Assembly (NCBI RefSeq): GCF_905163445.1
Contig: NC_053194.1
Coordinates: forward strand, 15,728,921-15,792,920
Source: Pararge aegeria
Taxonomy: Eukaryota > Arthropoda > Insecta > Lepidoptera > Nymphalidae
Reading direction: 5' to 3'
Length of the DNA: 64,000 nt
This document shows positions 32,666 through 43,559 of this stretch, piece after piece; position 1 is the first letter of the stretch, and each line of letters starts with the position of its first letter. A program made the position numbers and the translations under genes. The notes under the pieces were generated by a model. The model had not been told where the DNA came from and searched no databases. It saw only the letters and a list, made by a program, of their open reading frames with translations.

Positions 32666-33214
32666 TCTGGCCGCCCAGATTGCAGTCAAGGGTTTTTAGT
32701 GGTATAAAAAAAAACTATCCGTTGGTAACGACTCTACCACTTGACCGGAACTTCGTATAGCATTAATTCTTCTATCTTTTGATACATGAGCATTATGCAC
32801 GGAACCTTGTAACAGTTTTATATAATAGTATCAAAGCCATTATGTCATGAAACCTTATTATTCTGCATTAAAAACAAGTTTAACCGGTTTATAGGGGTGA
32901 CATTGTAGATTGCGTGACGTGTTAGATCGAGTGCATTTCACCAGGCCGCTGATAAGAGACATATCGTTGATCTGAGATAAACAAAAAAGGAAAGAATATG
33001 GAAAGAAAAGAAAGAAAATCTTTTTGAAATGAAAACGTCTTTAGAGGCGTTGAGCAATTTTTGGGTGAACTCAAATTATTGAACTCGTGCCATTATCACC
33101 GATCGCTTTTCATGATCTATATGTACCTACTAATAATAGTTTTTTTTTTAATTATATAATAGTATTGTTTTATATGTGTATTCTGGTTTATGAATTAGGT
33201 AGAATTTAGTTATT

Positions 33215-33365
33215 CATATGTATGTTTTTTACAGTTGGCATACTTTTCGTTTTCTTTATAGTTTTCCTAATCCTAAGTATGCCTGGCAGAGATACTAGCG
33301 ATAAGGCCGCCTTTTGAATTATACTACCTACGTGAAGTGTCTGTTCTTTTTTTTTTAAATTTCTG
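33215..33365 (+). mobile_element. LINE-D-related 3' UTR
   Basis: TTCCTAATCCTAAGTATGCC, then TGGCAGAGATACTAGCGATAAGGCCGCC is the sense-strand tail, diverged. Confidence 0.55.
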
Positions 33366-33394
33366 ATTAGACAGTGGGATTAATAATTTTCCGT

Positions 33395-33560
33395 GTGGTG
33401 ACGGCAGATCAGAATACAGTTGTCACCTATCTTCTTCTGGCGGGTGTTTTAGGAGGCGACTACGGGAAAATAACGGAGAGCGGGCAGCAGCGCCTCTGTG
33501 CTACTACTACCATGTACTGCGATCACCAACCCGCCTACCCATCGTGGTGATTATTATTGA
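33395..33560 (+). repeat. Interspersed repeat F
   Basis: GGCAGATCAGAATACAGTTG, AGGAGGCGACTACGGGAAAA, GTGCTACTACTACCATG and CCGCCTACCCATCGTGGTG correspond to the copy at 3285-3600. Confidence 0.65.
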
Positions 33561-33954
33561 AAATTTAAAAACAACATTTTCATCCCCACGGGTAACGGAA
33601 ATAATGAAGTATATCTTTATATTATCCTTCCCTTGAGAATCTGAATCGATAACGGTAAAGACTAAATAATTTACTAACGAAAATATTTACGACCCAATTA
33701 CTTGAAGGCAGAATATAATATACTCATTCATAGTAGACGAGTTGCTTTTATGTACCTATACTTTTAATTATGATATGTATGTACATCTGCATATTTCTTA
33801 TCTTTAATATTAATTGAAAAACTTACAAATTATTTTGTTTTACGCTTTTTTTTGTCTAATTGTTATTTTTATGGTAATAATTGACGGATTAAGCTTATGG
33901 CTTTCTGAAAGAAGCACTAATGAGGTGGGAGGTGCTTAGATAGATAAAGAAGGG

Positions 33955-34670
33955 TAGGGGGGTAGAAACGTATAAACGCGAAACATTTGGCTAATTTTTC
34001 ATTCGCAGCTCTTATAAGAGCTTACAAGTCCTACAGAATAAGTTTATGCGCATGGGCCACGGGCAGCCCGTGGTTCGTGCGCAACGTAGATCTCCACCGA
34101 GACCTCGATCTTCCCACCATAGCCCAGTATTTAAAAAAAATATCAAAGTCCTACTTTGAAAATGCAGTCCGACACCCCAGCCCCCTAGTGGTCGAGGCGT
34201 CCACTTAAACCCCCGCCCCCGACGTCGAGCCTAGGCGGGGACGTCCGAAACATGTCCTTTACGACCATGACGATCAAATAACTACCGACAATGTGTCCCA
34301 ACAGCACACAAACACACAACCAACACAGCGTCTTCACCGGCGAAGACGAGGGCCCCGATTTCTGACGTCATCCGTACGGGGACCCTTACCACGGTCACGG
34401 GGGCGTTCGGACTAAACAATGATTAGTCCAAAAGTCCACCAACAGTCAGATTAAAGTCGAACCGAGCCGAGATCCGAGTCCCCGCAGGAGGCACCCTACG
34501 TCGACGTCTCCCACTCTCCCCCCGATGTCGTCGAGCCCTGGGGCTCTTCTCATGGCGAGCTTTCGCGCTCGCCCAACTCCCCCGGTGACGCCGTAGCAAC
34601 CCCTCAGGTGGTTATCGGCAAGTGTCCATCCGAATAATAAAAAAAAAATCACTTAATAATGATTCATTGT
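33955..34670 (+). pseudogene. Jockey-type LINE, C-terminus and 3' UTR
   Basis: The frame 33987-34208 reads MRMGHGQPVVRAQRRSPP-like text in one frame and ATGSPWFVRNVDLHRDL, DLPTIAQYLKK, YFENAVRHPSPLVVEAS in the coding one. This is the familiar close of Jockey-clade ORF2 (APWYVRNxxLHxDLxLPTI, FxxxxxxHPNPLV). The GC-rich trailer (to about 34640) ends in an A-run before CACTTAATAATG. It is truncated upstream by AT-rich sequence. The minus frame at 34446-34652 is antisense. Confidence 0.8.
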
Positions 34671-34689
34671 AAAGTCAACATCTCCTGAG

Positions 34690-34865
34690 GATGCTCCGGT
34701 TTCGGAGCGAAACGTACGTAGAGGGTACATTGCCGAGGATCTATTTGGTGTGGAGTATACGGATTGAAGAAATTATAAATTACACCATACAGATTCAGCT
34801 GCTGTTCGCGGAGTAAAGCAAATTAAGCTTAATTTTCATAATATATTGTTATTTCAACTCACTCC
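34690..34865 (+). repeat. Repeat H
   Basis: GGATGCTCCGGTTTCGGAGC, GTACATTGCCGAGGATCTAT and CAGCTGCTGTTCGCGGAGTA are inverted relative to 28195-28345. It lies directly after the Jockey tail and may belong to that element's 3' side or be an adjacent insertion. Confidence 0.5.
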
Positions 34866-34959
34866 ACTATCAGCACAAAGTTCTATTGATTGATGCTACA
34901 TGCGCGTTGGCGAGTTATAACGATTACGCTTAATTTAACGATTATAACCGAGACCTTAA

Positions 34960-35170
34960 CCAATTCACCGCGAATTTCTGAAAATCGGGCGGGTACTGAG
35001 AATTTTTGACAGAAATCCGATACGAAATATTTCCCATGCCTGCCTGCCATTGTGAGCGATTATTAAGGAGAAATTCTCAGGCATGCAGGTTTCCTTACGA
35101 TACCGTTTCCTTTAACGTTGAAGCAAGTGACATTCTAATTTCTTAAAACTCGGACCCCCCAAACTACTTC
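34960..35170 (-). repeat. Composite: unknown module plus SINE-A fragment
   Basis: CTTAACCAATTCACCGCGAA, GGGTACTGAGAATTTTTGAC and AGAAATCCGATACGAA (34965-35030) are repeated at 36697-36770, in each case followed by a minus-strand SINE-A (CAGGCATGCAGGTTTCCT here). Confidence 0.65.
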
Positions 35171-35778
35171 AGTTTTTGATGTGAAACATCTATAGGCGGA
35201 GGGTAAAACTGATTTTTGGCGTGGCGACACAGGCCGTGGCGACGCATCGCCACGCTATTTGATTGATTTTTTGTATTTCGTACGTAACAATAAAAATGAA
35301 TATTAATTTTTTAATAAAACAGTCATTATTAACCGACTTACAAAAAGGAGTGGTTATCCATTTGGTTGTATTTTTTTTTTATTTGTGGAACAAATTTGTA
35401 ATGCTTTATCTTTTCATTGTGCAATAACTTACAGAAAACAATTTGTTTCACATCTGCCAGGCGTCCCGTGACGGCTCACACGTTTTTTTTTATTATACGT
35501 TATAGTGAATAGGCTTTTTTCTAGGCAAGCGTGCTCCAACCTGGACCTCATCATTGCTTTCTTACGGGCATGATTGTCGTCAGTTGGGTAATAGTAGTTT
35601 ATATTTAAACTGGGTTAACATAACATAGTTAAAGTATACCCATGACCGCCTTGCTTGTAGAAAATTGGAATGGCGCCCACTATACGACACAAATTTACAA
35701 TTTACTAAGAAAGTCAAATTTATGCGTACTCTAGACCATAATTCAGATCCAGGTCATTAAACCTTTTGCTATATAGGG

Positions 35779-35985
35779 TGGGTTCGATTCCCACAACTGG
35801 AAAATATTTATGTGATGAACATGAAAGTTTTTAGTGTCTGGGTGTATATTATAAGTATTTTTGTATATTATTCATAGAAATATTCATCAGTCATCTTAGT
35901 ACCCATAACACAAGCTACGCTTACTTTGGGGCTACATGGCGATGTGTGTATTGTCGTAGTATATTTATTATTTATTTATTTATAT
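35779..35985 (+). repeat. SINE-B copy, 5'-truncated
   Basis: It starts at the B box GGTGGGTTCGATTCCCACA and continues ATGTGATGAACATGAAAG to GGCTACATGGCGATGTGTG. The A-box region is absent. The 600 bases before it are AT-rich with no assigned feature. Confidence 0.8.
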
Positions 35986-36014
35986 AGTGCGAAGGACATT
36001 TCATTATAATGTTA

Positions 36015-36449
36015 CTAGCTGTTGCTCGCGACTTCGTCTGCGTGTGATTTTGTTTTTTGATGTAGCGATTAAATTTAGTTGTAGTTCTAAAAAAAATTAA
36101 AGTATTCAGTATCGGTATGCCTTAAATGAGTGGTTTGCTGCTGTCCGCTGAAGAGTTCTGTCCTCTATCTCCAAAACAACAGTTTGGGCAAAATTAACAT
36201 ATATTATAACCTCTCAAAAAGAATTATTTAAATCGGTTATAATTTGTCGGAGTTATGGTGTAAAATCGTCAAAAACTTTCATCCCCTCTCCCAAAAGAAC
36301 CAAGCTTAATGTCGGGGTAAAAAGTATCTTATATTACTTCTAACACTTCCAAGAATATGTGTACAAAGTTTCATGAGGATCGGTTAAGAAGTTTTTGCGT
36401 GAAAGCGTAACAAACAAACTTTCATTGACATTTATAATATTAGTAGGGA
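36015..36449 (-). mobile_element. Non-autonomous Helitron, both termini intact
   Basis: On the minus strand the element starts TCCCTACTAATATTATAA (36449 downward) and ends CTAG (36018-36015), with A before and T after, the expected A/T insertion signature. About ten bases inside the 3' end, CGCAGACGAAGTCGCG can fold (CGC-GAC stem with one bulged base, GAA loop). Length is 435 bp; there is no Rep/helicase coding. The family is recognised from general experience of lepidopteran Helitron repeats. Confidence 0.7.
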
Positions 36450-36524
36450 TTCTTGGTCAACAGTTTAAAGAAGTTTTCTAAATTCATGTTTTGCACCATA
36501 TGTTTTAGATTGAACCTGCTGCGG

Positions 36525-36700
36525 ATCATCATCATCATATCAATTAACGGCCCGCTACAGGGCAAGGGTCTTCTCCCACAATGAGTTCGTAGTCCACCAC
36601 GCTGTCCCAGTGCGGATTTGCGGACTCCACACCTTTGAGAAAATTGACGAGAAACTCTCAGGCAAGCAGGTTTCCTCACGATGTTTTCCTTCACCTTAAC
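36525..36700 (-). repeat. SINE-A copy, first of two adjacent
   Basis: ATCATCATCATATCAATTAA, CGGCCCGCTACAGGGCAAGG, GTCCACCACGCTGTCCCAG and CAGGCAAGCAGGTTTCCTCACG. It stops in the mid-body at the module shared with 34965, so the head is missing. Confidence 0.75.
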
Positions 36701-36988
36701 CAATACACCGCCAATTTCTTAAAATCGGGCTGTTACTGAGAATTTTTGACAGAAATCCGATACCGAACATTTCCTATAAACATTATCATCATCGTCACAT
36801 CACCCAATTAGCGGCCCATTACAATGATTGTGATTATTCAGGTAAAATTCTCAGGCATGCAGGTTTCCTCACGATGTTTTCCTTCACCGTTGAAGCATGT
36901 TATATTTTTATTGCTTAACATACGAGTAACTTAGAAAAGTTAGAGGTGCGGAGATTCGAACTCAGCCATCGAACTACTAATATATACT

Positions 36989-36995
<7 letters not shown>
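36697..36995 (-). repeat. Shared module and second SINE-A copy
   Basis: The 36697-36770 module duplicates 34965-35030. A further SINE-A follows: CATTATCATCATCGTCACAT, CAGGCATGCAGGTTTCCTCA and the reversed B box GGAGATTCGAACTCAGCC (about 36950). Confidence 0.7.

Positions 36996-37033
<38 letters not shown>
36985..37033. repeat. (AT)n microsatellite
   Basis: A long uninterrupted AT run lies between SINE-A and SINE-B. Confidence 0.9.
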
Positions 37034-37039
<6 letters not shown>

Positions 37040-37310
37040 AATAAATAATAAATAAATGTACTACGACTATACACATCGCCATCTAGCCCCAAAGTAAGCG
37101 TAGCTTGTGTTATGGGTACTAAGATGACTGATGAATATTTTTTATTTAATAATATACATAAATACTTATAATATTATATATATAAACACCCAGACACTGA
37201 AAAACGTTCATGTTCATCACAATAACATTTTCCAGCTGTGGGAATCGAACCCACGGCCTTGGACTCAGAAAGCAGGGTCCGCCCACTGCGCCAATCGACC
37301 GTCAAATAAG
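37040..37310 (-). repeat. SINE-B copy, near complete
   Basis: Antisense order with CATCGCCATCTAGCCCCAAA, ACACCCAGACACTGAAAAAC, the reversed B box GTGGGAATCGAACCCACGG and reversed A box CCCACTGCGCCAATCG. Confidence 0.85.
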
Positions 37311-37930
37311 GTAATATAAATAGGTATTATTATATATTATAAGGTCATAAGCGTGAGAAGTGGAAAAAGATTAATGTTTAATATATAACTGTCCTACATT
37401 TGAATATCATTGTAACGCAGATAGCTTGCGTGACTTTTGCTCATTACCAATCCATTATTGATTGCAATACAATTATCGCTTTCAATCGGCCAAACCTTCG
37501 TTGTCAGTTTCAATATCGCATGGTGTTTATTTATGTAAACTACGGCATCCAGCTGCAGTTGATAAAACACAAGCCGCACAGTTTGTAACTAGTATCGATT
37601 TATTAAGTGGCTACCAACTAAGTTGGTATAGAAGCAGTTGCCAACTAGACTTCTATAATGTATATGTCACTGTAAAATTGTTAATAACGTTAGATAGTTG
37701 CGATGTAAATGTACCTACCTAATAACTATAACCTATAAATAATATACATCTAAATAATTTGTGAAGTTTTTACAATTTTGTATCTTGTAGTTGCTATGTG
37801 TTATAAAATAAAATTTAATAAAAGTTAACTAAGAATTCTTTAAAATAATTGTGTTAAACAATATAACCTAAAATAAACTATTTAAAACTAAATAAAATCT
37901 AGAACGTCTTCGAAACCACCGCAGCGAGGC
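37311..37930. other. Unique AT-moderate stretch without assigned feature
   Basis: None of the window's repeat families is visible. Overlapping 60-86-codon frames exist in several frames on both strands (37394-37722), none with a domain or convincing start context. TACCAACTAAGTTGGTA near 37603 is a short palindrome. Confidence 0.35.
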
Positions 37931-38130
37931 ACAGTTCCTAAGATGCTGGCAGCATTGCCCCTTTGGATGGCCAAACTAATTCGTTGGCCAAGGTATAGAC
38001 GTTGGCCAGCTCTAGGATCACCGGTAGACTCGATAACCCTTTTAGATAGTTCTTTGAAGAGAGCTCGTGAATTATATTATTTGTTGCTATGTGTACAATG
38101 TGTAATGAAATAAATAAATAAATAAAATAT
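37930..38130 (+). mobile_element. Probable LINE tail with (AAAT)n end
   Basis: GGCAGCATTGCCCCTTTGGA, AATTCGTTGGCCAAGGTATAG and GGATCACCGGTAGACTCGAT lead to GAAATAAATAAATAAATAAA. A tetranucleotide tail is typical of LINE insertion. No coding is readable. Confidence 0.45.
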
Positions 38131-38169
38131 TTTTTTAAATAAATAGAAGTTTTAATAGTAGTAGTAGTA

Positions 38170-38645
38170 ATCACCATATAAACTCATTAACTGAGACAGG
38201 GCACGGTTCTCCTCCCAGAATGAGAAGGGGTTGAGGCCGTATTCCACCACGCTGGCCCAGTGCTGATTGGTTTAAGAACATTATGGTAAACTATCAGGTA
38301 TTTAGGTTTGCTCATGTTGTTTTCCTTCACCATTGAAGCTAATGTTATTTTAATTGCTTTACACGCACGTAACTTAGAAAAGTTAGAGGTCCGGGATTCA
38401 AACACGTTCCCCCGAAGTGAAGTCGAAGTCGTACCCACTGGGCTATCAACGCTTAATGGTAAGGACTTTTGTCTTTCTATCCGCACGCATCGAAGGAAGA
38501 CATCGTGACGGAACCTGCATGCCTGAGAGATCTCCAATATGCATGCATGCCTGAGAGTTCTCCATTATGAATGTATGCCTGAGAAATCTCCATTAGAGGA
38601 GACCCGTAGTGGGCTGGAAATAGTTGGATTTTAATGATAGAAGTG
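38170..38645 (-). repeat. SINE-A copy, then short inverted SINE-A pieces
   Basis: The minus-strand SINE-A (CAGGGCACGGTTCTCCTCCC to the reversed B box CGGGATTCAAACACG near 38400) is followed by plus-orientation fragments. There, TGCATGCCTGAGAG(A/T)TCTCCA occurs three times (about 38515, 38545, 38573), a small tandem expansion of the segment expanded at 6111-6440. Confidence 0.7.
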
Positions 38646-38649
38646 AGAG

Positions 38650-39980
38650 ATAAACTGACAGAGTTTAACTAAAAACGTTAGATTTTGGTACCTTCCTAGG
38701 TTTTTTTTTAAATCTTGCGATATATAACCATAGATCCAAAGTTTAATAGAAAGCAATGATGACAATTATATTAGGATCCTACGTTATTATACTAACCCAG
38801 TATAATTACGTTCATTCATTTTTCTTTAGAAGACAATCACATAACTTAACTAGCTATAGATACCTAAGTTGAAACGTCAATGTGTATAATTTCTCATTAC
38901 ACGCTACACTGGACTGTGTTACATCATAAAGGGCGTCACAAAGAACTTGATCAAAGTAGATACTTAATTTAAATGCATAGTATCACTTCCCTACATATTT
39001 TAAAATGAAGTACCTACATCGATTTTGTCTTTAGCCTGTTTCTGCAAAAAGATCTTGTAAATGATTTATAAAGGTTTAACAAAAATTTTAAAACGGTAAA
39101 GATCTGTAGTTTTTTTTTTAATTCCGTTATAAATTAGCGCTTGACAGCAATCTCACCTGTTAGTAAGTGATTATGCAGTCTAAGATGGAGCTATCTAGTT
39201 CTTTAGGAGTATAAGTAATAAGCTTGAACCTGGACATTGATGTTAATTTTTTTTTTTTTAATTTAATTTTAATTTTAATTCTATTTTTATTATTAACATT
39301 ATAACCTTATTAATTAGTAAAATATTTTTAGACATTTATTTTGTTATTAATGTAATTAATTTTGAAATTATTTGTAAACGTTCTGAAAACCTGTAATAAG
39401 CTGAACATTCACTTAGCTCGCAACGTAAAAACTTGGACAAGAAAAAAATTATTAGCGGTTGGTTTTCCTAAATAAATAAATAAATAACTGTAATTATAAC
39501 ACAACGCCGCCAGAAGCCTCCCACCAGACCGGACCAAAGAAAATTCTGAAATCGTAAATAACAAAATTCAACAGCGCTCATTATTACGCCATTGCGCCAA
39601 AAATATTTTTCCATTAACAAATAAAGTATCTGAATTTGTTAACTTTAAACTAAAGCTGTAAGGGATTCAAACGCGCCAGAAGAAGCTGGCAACAAACTAA
39701 GACCGGTATATCAACATCATCGTCAACCTGTCAAATCTATAAATGGGCTTTCCAGCACTAAGAGAATACTGCAAAACGGACCAGTAGTTCCTGAGAATTC
39801 TGCACGGCTTGGGCAGGAGACAATTTTCTCCCCGGGGAAAGGATAAAAAAAATCTTCTTCCACAGCATTATCAGCTCTCAGACCACTGGCGCACAAGCGG
39901 AAATAATATCCAAATAATATGTGTAATAAATAACAAATGGGGGTAAACTTCTCATATTCCCTATTCCCCTGCTTTAAGTT
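38650..39980. other. Mostly unassigned, with SINE-C and LINE scraps
   Basis: 39115-39200 has TAGCGCTTGACAGCAATCTCACC, a reversed SINE-C 3' end. 39480-39590 has CCACCAGACCGGACCAAAGAAAATTC (SINE-C body). 39630-39700 has TAACTTTAAACTAAAGCTG, CAACAAACTAAGACCGG (LINE-E UTR). A T-rich tract lies at 39245-39300. No gene is supported. Confidence 0.4.
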
Positions 39981-39984
39981 GACG

Positions 39985-40245
39985 GCCGACCCTGCTTCCT
40001 GAGTCCAAGGCCGTGGGTTTGATTCCCAAAACTGGAAAATGTTTATGTGATGAACATGAATGTTTTTCAGTGTCTGGGTGTTTATCTGTAAATAATAAGT
40101 ATTTATGTATAATATTCATAAAAATATTCATCAGTCATCTTAGTACCCATAACACAAGCTACGCTTACTTTGGGGCTAGATGGCGATGTGTGTATTGTCG
40201 TTATATATTATATTATTTATTTATTTATTTATTTATTTAAGTAGG
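39985..40245 (+). repeat. SINE-B copy
   Basis: TTGACGGCCGACCCTGCTTCC, the B box GTGGGTTTGATTCCCAAA, AGTGTCTGGGTGTTTATC and GGCTAGATGGCGATGTG, then (TTTA)n. The A box is lost. Confidence 0.8.
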
Positions 40246-40334
40246 TGGACCCGGTAATTATCCCTTGACAGGCTATATTTTTTGTCTCCTGACTGTGCTA
40301 GCCCTGCTGAGAGATGTCAAAATTCAAAAAGCTC

Positions 40335-40570
40335 AGCAAGAAAAGCTCTGCCGGCAAGAAGCTCAGCAGTTGCTCTTTTCCAACATCAAAAATTTACATA
40401 TTACATTTTAACATTCATTTTTCTATCTTGTGAGAGATGAAAGCGGAGCCTTGTCATTAAGAAACTCATCAATTGTATAAATCAACCTCGCTGTAATAAA
40501 TGTGTTTTAACACATTCTTTAAACTTATGCATTGGTAGGTCCAAAATTACCTTAGGAATCATTTTAATCA
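40335..40570 (-). mobile_element. LINE-E 3' end fragment
   Basis: On the minus strand the order is NTFITARLIYTIDEFLN-like coding text, then TGTTGGAAAAGAGCAACTGC and CTTGCCGGCAGAGC. In plus orientation GGCAAGAAGCTCAGCAGTTG is visible. Confidence 0.65.
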
Positions 40571-40917
40571 AGTAATCAACAGACATACAAACAAACTCTT
40601 CAGCTTTATATATAAGCATTATACATTTAAGATAAAAAAGTACCTCCCTAAAGTACTAGAAACAGTAGCAGAAATAAAAATGCTCGAATTGATTAACATG
40701 CCACGTCGGCGTGGGAAGTTATGATCGGATAAAATTTTAACCGGATTTTAACTCTCCACCGAACTTATCCAGCTTTTATCTGAGAACGTTCCCAACTTTA
40801 GTGGCTTAGTGCTTACCTTCACTTTAATGTCTTACTTAGTACGACTACAATGTTGACAAAGTTATAAAAAACTAGTAGAGATAAATGCTTCTCTTAAGAA
40901 ATCACCCGTATACTTTT

Positions 40918-41220
40918 TGACGACCTTCCTAGAGCAGCGGTGAGCACTGTAGTTTTAAGTTGGAGTCCCAGGTTCGATTCCCGACTTGGCAATTTGGGAA
41001 TTTATTATTTCTGAATTTTTTCAAGTCTTGTCTCTTGGTAGGCTGTGGATGTGGCTAGTGACCACCCTACCGACAAAGATGTGTCACGAAGCCATTTAGC
41101 GTTCCTGTACGATGTCGCGTAGAAACTCCGTTAACAGGTTAGCCAGTATCTTAGACTGCAACATCACTTACCATCCAGTGAGATTGTAGTCAAGGGCTAA
41201 CTTCGTAGGGAAATAAAAAA
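40918..41220 (+). repeat. SINE-C copy, near complete
   Basis: CCTTCCTAGAGCAGCGGTGA, the B box CCCAGGTTCGATTCCCG (about 40967), GTGGCTAGTGACCACCCTAC, ACAAAGATGTGTCACG and CCAGTGAGATTGTAGTCAAG. Confidence 0.8.
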
Positions 41221-41307
41221 AATATTTCTATACGGTGTACATTTGTAAATCATTTGATCAATTCATTTATAAATCATCAATCATTTGTAAATCACAATGA
41301 ACGTGAA

Positions 41308-41365
41308 CATTTGTTAAAATAAGTTACATATCATTTTAATGATATGTAACTTATTTTAACAAATG
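41308..41365. repeat. Perfect fold-back palindrome, 28-bp arms
   Basis: 41308-41335 is the exact reverse complement of 41338-41365, separated by TT. A partial third arm (ATCATTAAAATGATATGTAA) follows at about 41367, as if the fold had been copied again. No known element ends are visible. Confidence 0.95.
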
Positions 41366-41821
41366 TATCATTAAAATGATATGTAACTTAACATATTTTA
41401 ACTTTTTTAAATTATTAGGTATATACATCGTGATTTAAATACGTATAAATATATTTTCTTCTTGCTAAAAAAACTTCTCATTTCTAATATAACTAAAACA
41501 GAAAGAAAGCCATTTGTATATATAATAATAAAAATAAGATATACTCTATAGTATATTTTACTTGTATTAACTACTAGTAGGTTACCTACATGTTATTGTA
41601 TGTAAAGCCAAAGAAATGAAAAACCAGACAACGACAGCTTTAGTGTGTATTTGGCGCCAACTGTAGTCGCGTCAAACCGCGTCCTATTAACATATATATA
41701 TAATATCTATTTGTATATCTTAATACTATTTGTATTTTTATTTTAGCTATTTTGCATTTTAACGAATTTGCATATCGTTGTATAATATTTAGGCTCATAC
41801 CTGTTAATATCCGGCAACCAC

Positions 41822-42030
41822 ACTCTCTCTCTCTCTCCCTCTCCCCCTCTCTCTTAGGCCTGCAGGTTTACCCACGATGTTTTCCTTCGCCAATAAAACA
41901 AGAAAATTTAAATTGCTTAATTTAAGAACGCACATAACTCCAAAAAGACAGTTGTGCGTGACGGGGCTCGAACTCGGTCTCCGAGAAAACAGAGCCGAAG
42001 CATTAATCGCTAAGCTATCACTGACGTCAT
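41822..42030 (-). repeat. (CT)n tract and SINE-A fragment
   Basis: ACTCTCTCTCTCTCTC is followed by CTGCAGGTTTACCCACGATG, then the reversed B box GGGGCTCGAACTCGG (about 41962). The SINE 3' half is missing, apparently replaced by the CT tract. Confidence 0.65.
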
Positions 42031-42344
42031 GGGCTCATCCTTTTAATTTATTTTTATACAGAATAATTATGAATAACTCTCAAACATTTTATTGAGCGCA
42101 ATATATAATAAAAAGTAAACTTAGGCATCATTAAAAGTGACGTAACATATAAATTAAATAAACGTCGCCCCGTTAACATGACGGCCTGGAAAATTAATGT
42201 CATGAAATAATTTCTAACTTATTAAGCCTTTGAAATAGTATAGAAGTCAAACTTGCCGAGTGAAGCTCGTTTTGGAGCACTTATTAAGTGGAACGAGGTA
42301 ACGTACATCGATATTTATTTTTGCTATATTATTTTAAACAAACT

Positions 42345-42600
42345 ATAGGCAGAGCGGTTATAGCCCTGTGGATAATACTTCGGCTTCCATCTTCCTCTCT
42401 AACTTTTTGTGATTAAATATCAGACGCTTCAACGTTGAAGGAAAGCATCGTGAAGAAACCTAACTGAGAGTTGTCCATAATGTTTTCAACGACGTGTGAT
42501 GTCTGCCAATGCGCTCTTGGCCAGCGTTGTGGACTACGGCCTAAACTCTTCTCATTCTGTGAGGAGACCCGTGTTAATGGTTTTATAATGATGATGGATA
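42345..42600 (+). repeat. SINE-A copy, diverged
   Basis: AGAGCGGTTATAGCCCTGTG (A box), ATATCAGACGCTTCAACG, CGTTGTGGACTACGGCCTAA and GTGAGGAGACCCGTG. The B-box region is damaged. Confidence 0.7.
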
Positions 42601-42656
42601 CTTAGTTACTGTTTCAAAATCTCAGCACATAAATGTAGCGTTAAAATTCTAACTAA

Positions 42657-42706
42657 ATAGATGGACGATTGTTCTAACTCCTGAGTTAGAACAATCGTCC
42701 ATCTAT
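42657..42706. repeat. Perfect fold-back palindrome, 24-bp arms
   Basis: 42657-42680 is the exact reverse complement of 42683-42706, with CT between. Flanks are unrelated AT-rich sequence. Confidence 0.95.
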
Positions 42707-42939
42707 AAATATTGATCTACTAGATGTTTAAAAGTCTCCGTGATAAAAAGCTTACACTCAGAAGCGGGAAGCCCATTTTGATTAGTTCCTAATTAAAACT
42801 GAACAGATAACTGATCCGTACAAAGCTGTCTGACATACTGCAAATCTAGTACATTAGTTACTTAGCAATTGGAGCTTGCAAAAAAAAAAAGCTTTTAAAA
42901 AACAAAGAAACAGAACTTCTGTGAAGTTTCTGTGTACGC

Positions 42940-43050
42940 AAAAATGAATGAATGAATGTAGGAATATACTTTTATTGCACATCACAAAAAGTGCATAAAA
43001 AAAGAAAAGTATAACAAAACAACGTATACAATTTGTAAAAAAAGGTAAAA
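42940..43050 (-). mobile_element. LINE-D 3' UTR fragment
   Basis: AATGAATGAATGTAGGAATA, TTTTATTGCACATCACAAAA, then AACAACGTATACAATTTG. The minus frame at 42854-43132 comes from this AT-rich tail and is not a gene. Confidence 0.6.
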
Positions 43051-43324
43051 TGTACCACAAAATAAACGGTACATTCATTTTAAAACTTAAACTGTAACAC
43101 TTTTGAAAGAAGCAACGGGTATCAGCTAGCATAAGAGATAATTACATCTTACTGATTTACAAAATTCTATCGGCTTGGAGCCAAGCGCATACGAAAATTT
43201 CATAATTTCGTCAGTTAAACGAAAATAATTACTGTTATATATAACATCGTTCCCCGTTCCAAAGATTTCAAACAAATATAAATTAAACCCTAAGTTGCAT
43301 GTAGTGTAACATAATCAATTGAGA

Positions 43325-43470
43325 AGAAGAAATAATTTACTGCACACAAACATTAAAATATACATTAAAACAAGAATAAACAAAAGAACAAAAATTTTAA
43401 GCATTATACATGCAAAGGCGGCCTTATTTGCTGCAAGCAATCTCTTACAGGCAACCTCTGGCAAAAGGAA
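43325..43470 (-). mobile_element. LINE-D 3' UTR fragment
   Basis: TTTACTGCACACAAACATTA, GGCGGCCTTATTTGCTGCAA, TCTTACAGGCAACCTCTGG. Confidence 0.65.
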
Positions 43471-43559
43471 AAGCTTGAGCTTAAATTGGTTTTTTTAACC
43501 AAATTTTGATGATAATGAGCGTTCTTCTTAGCATCATAATAAGAACGCTCCTTAGCCGA

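Noticed and set aside
37394..37722. Cluster of 60-86-codon frames in unique sequence
   Set aside because: Frames overlap on both strands with no start context, splice borders or domain; probably chance.
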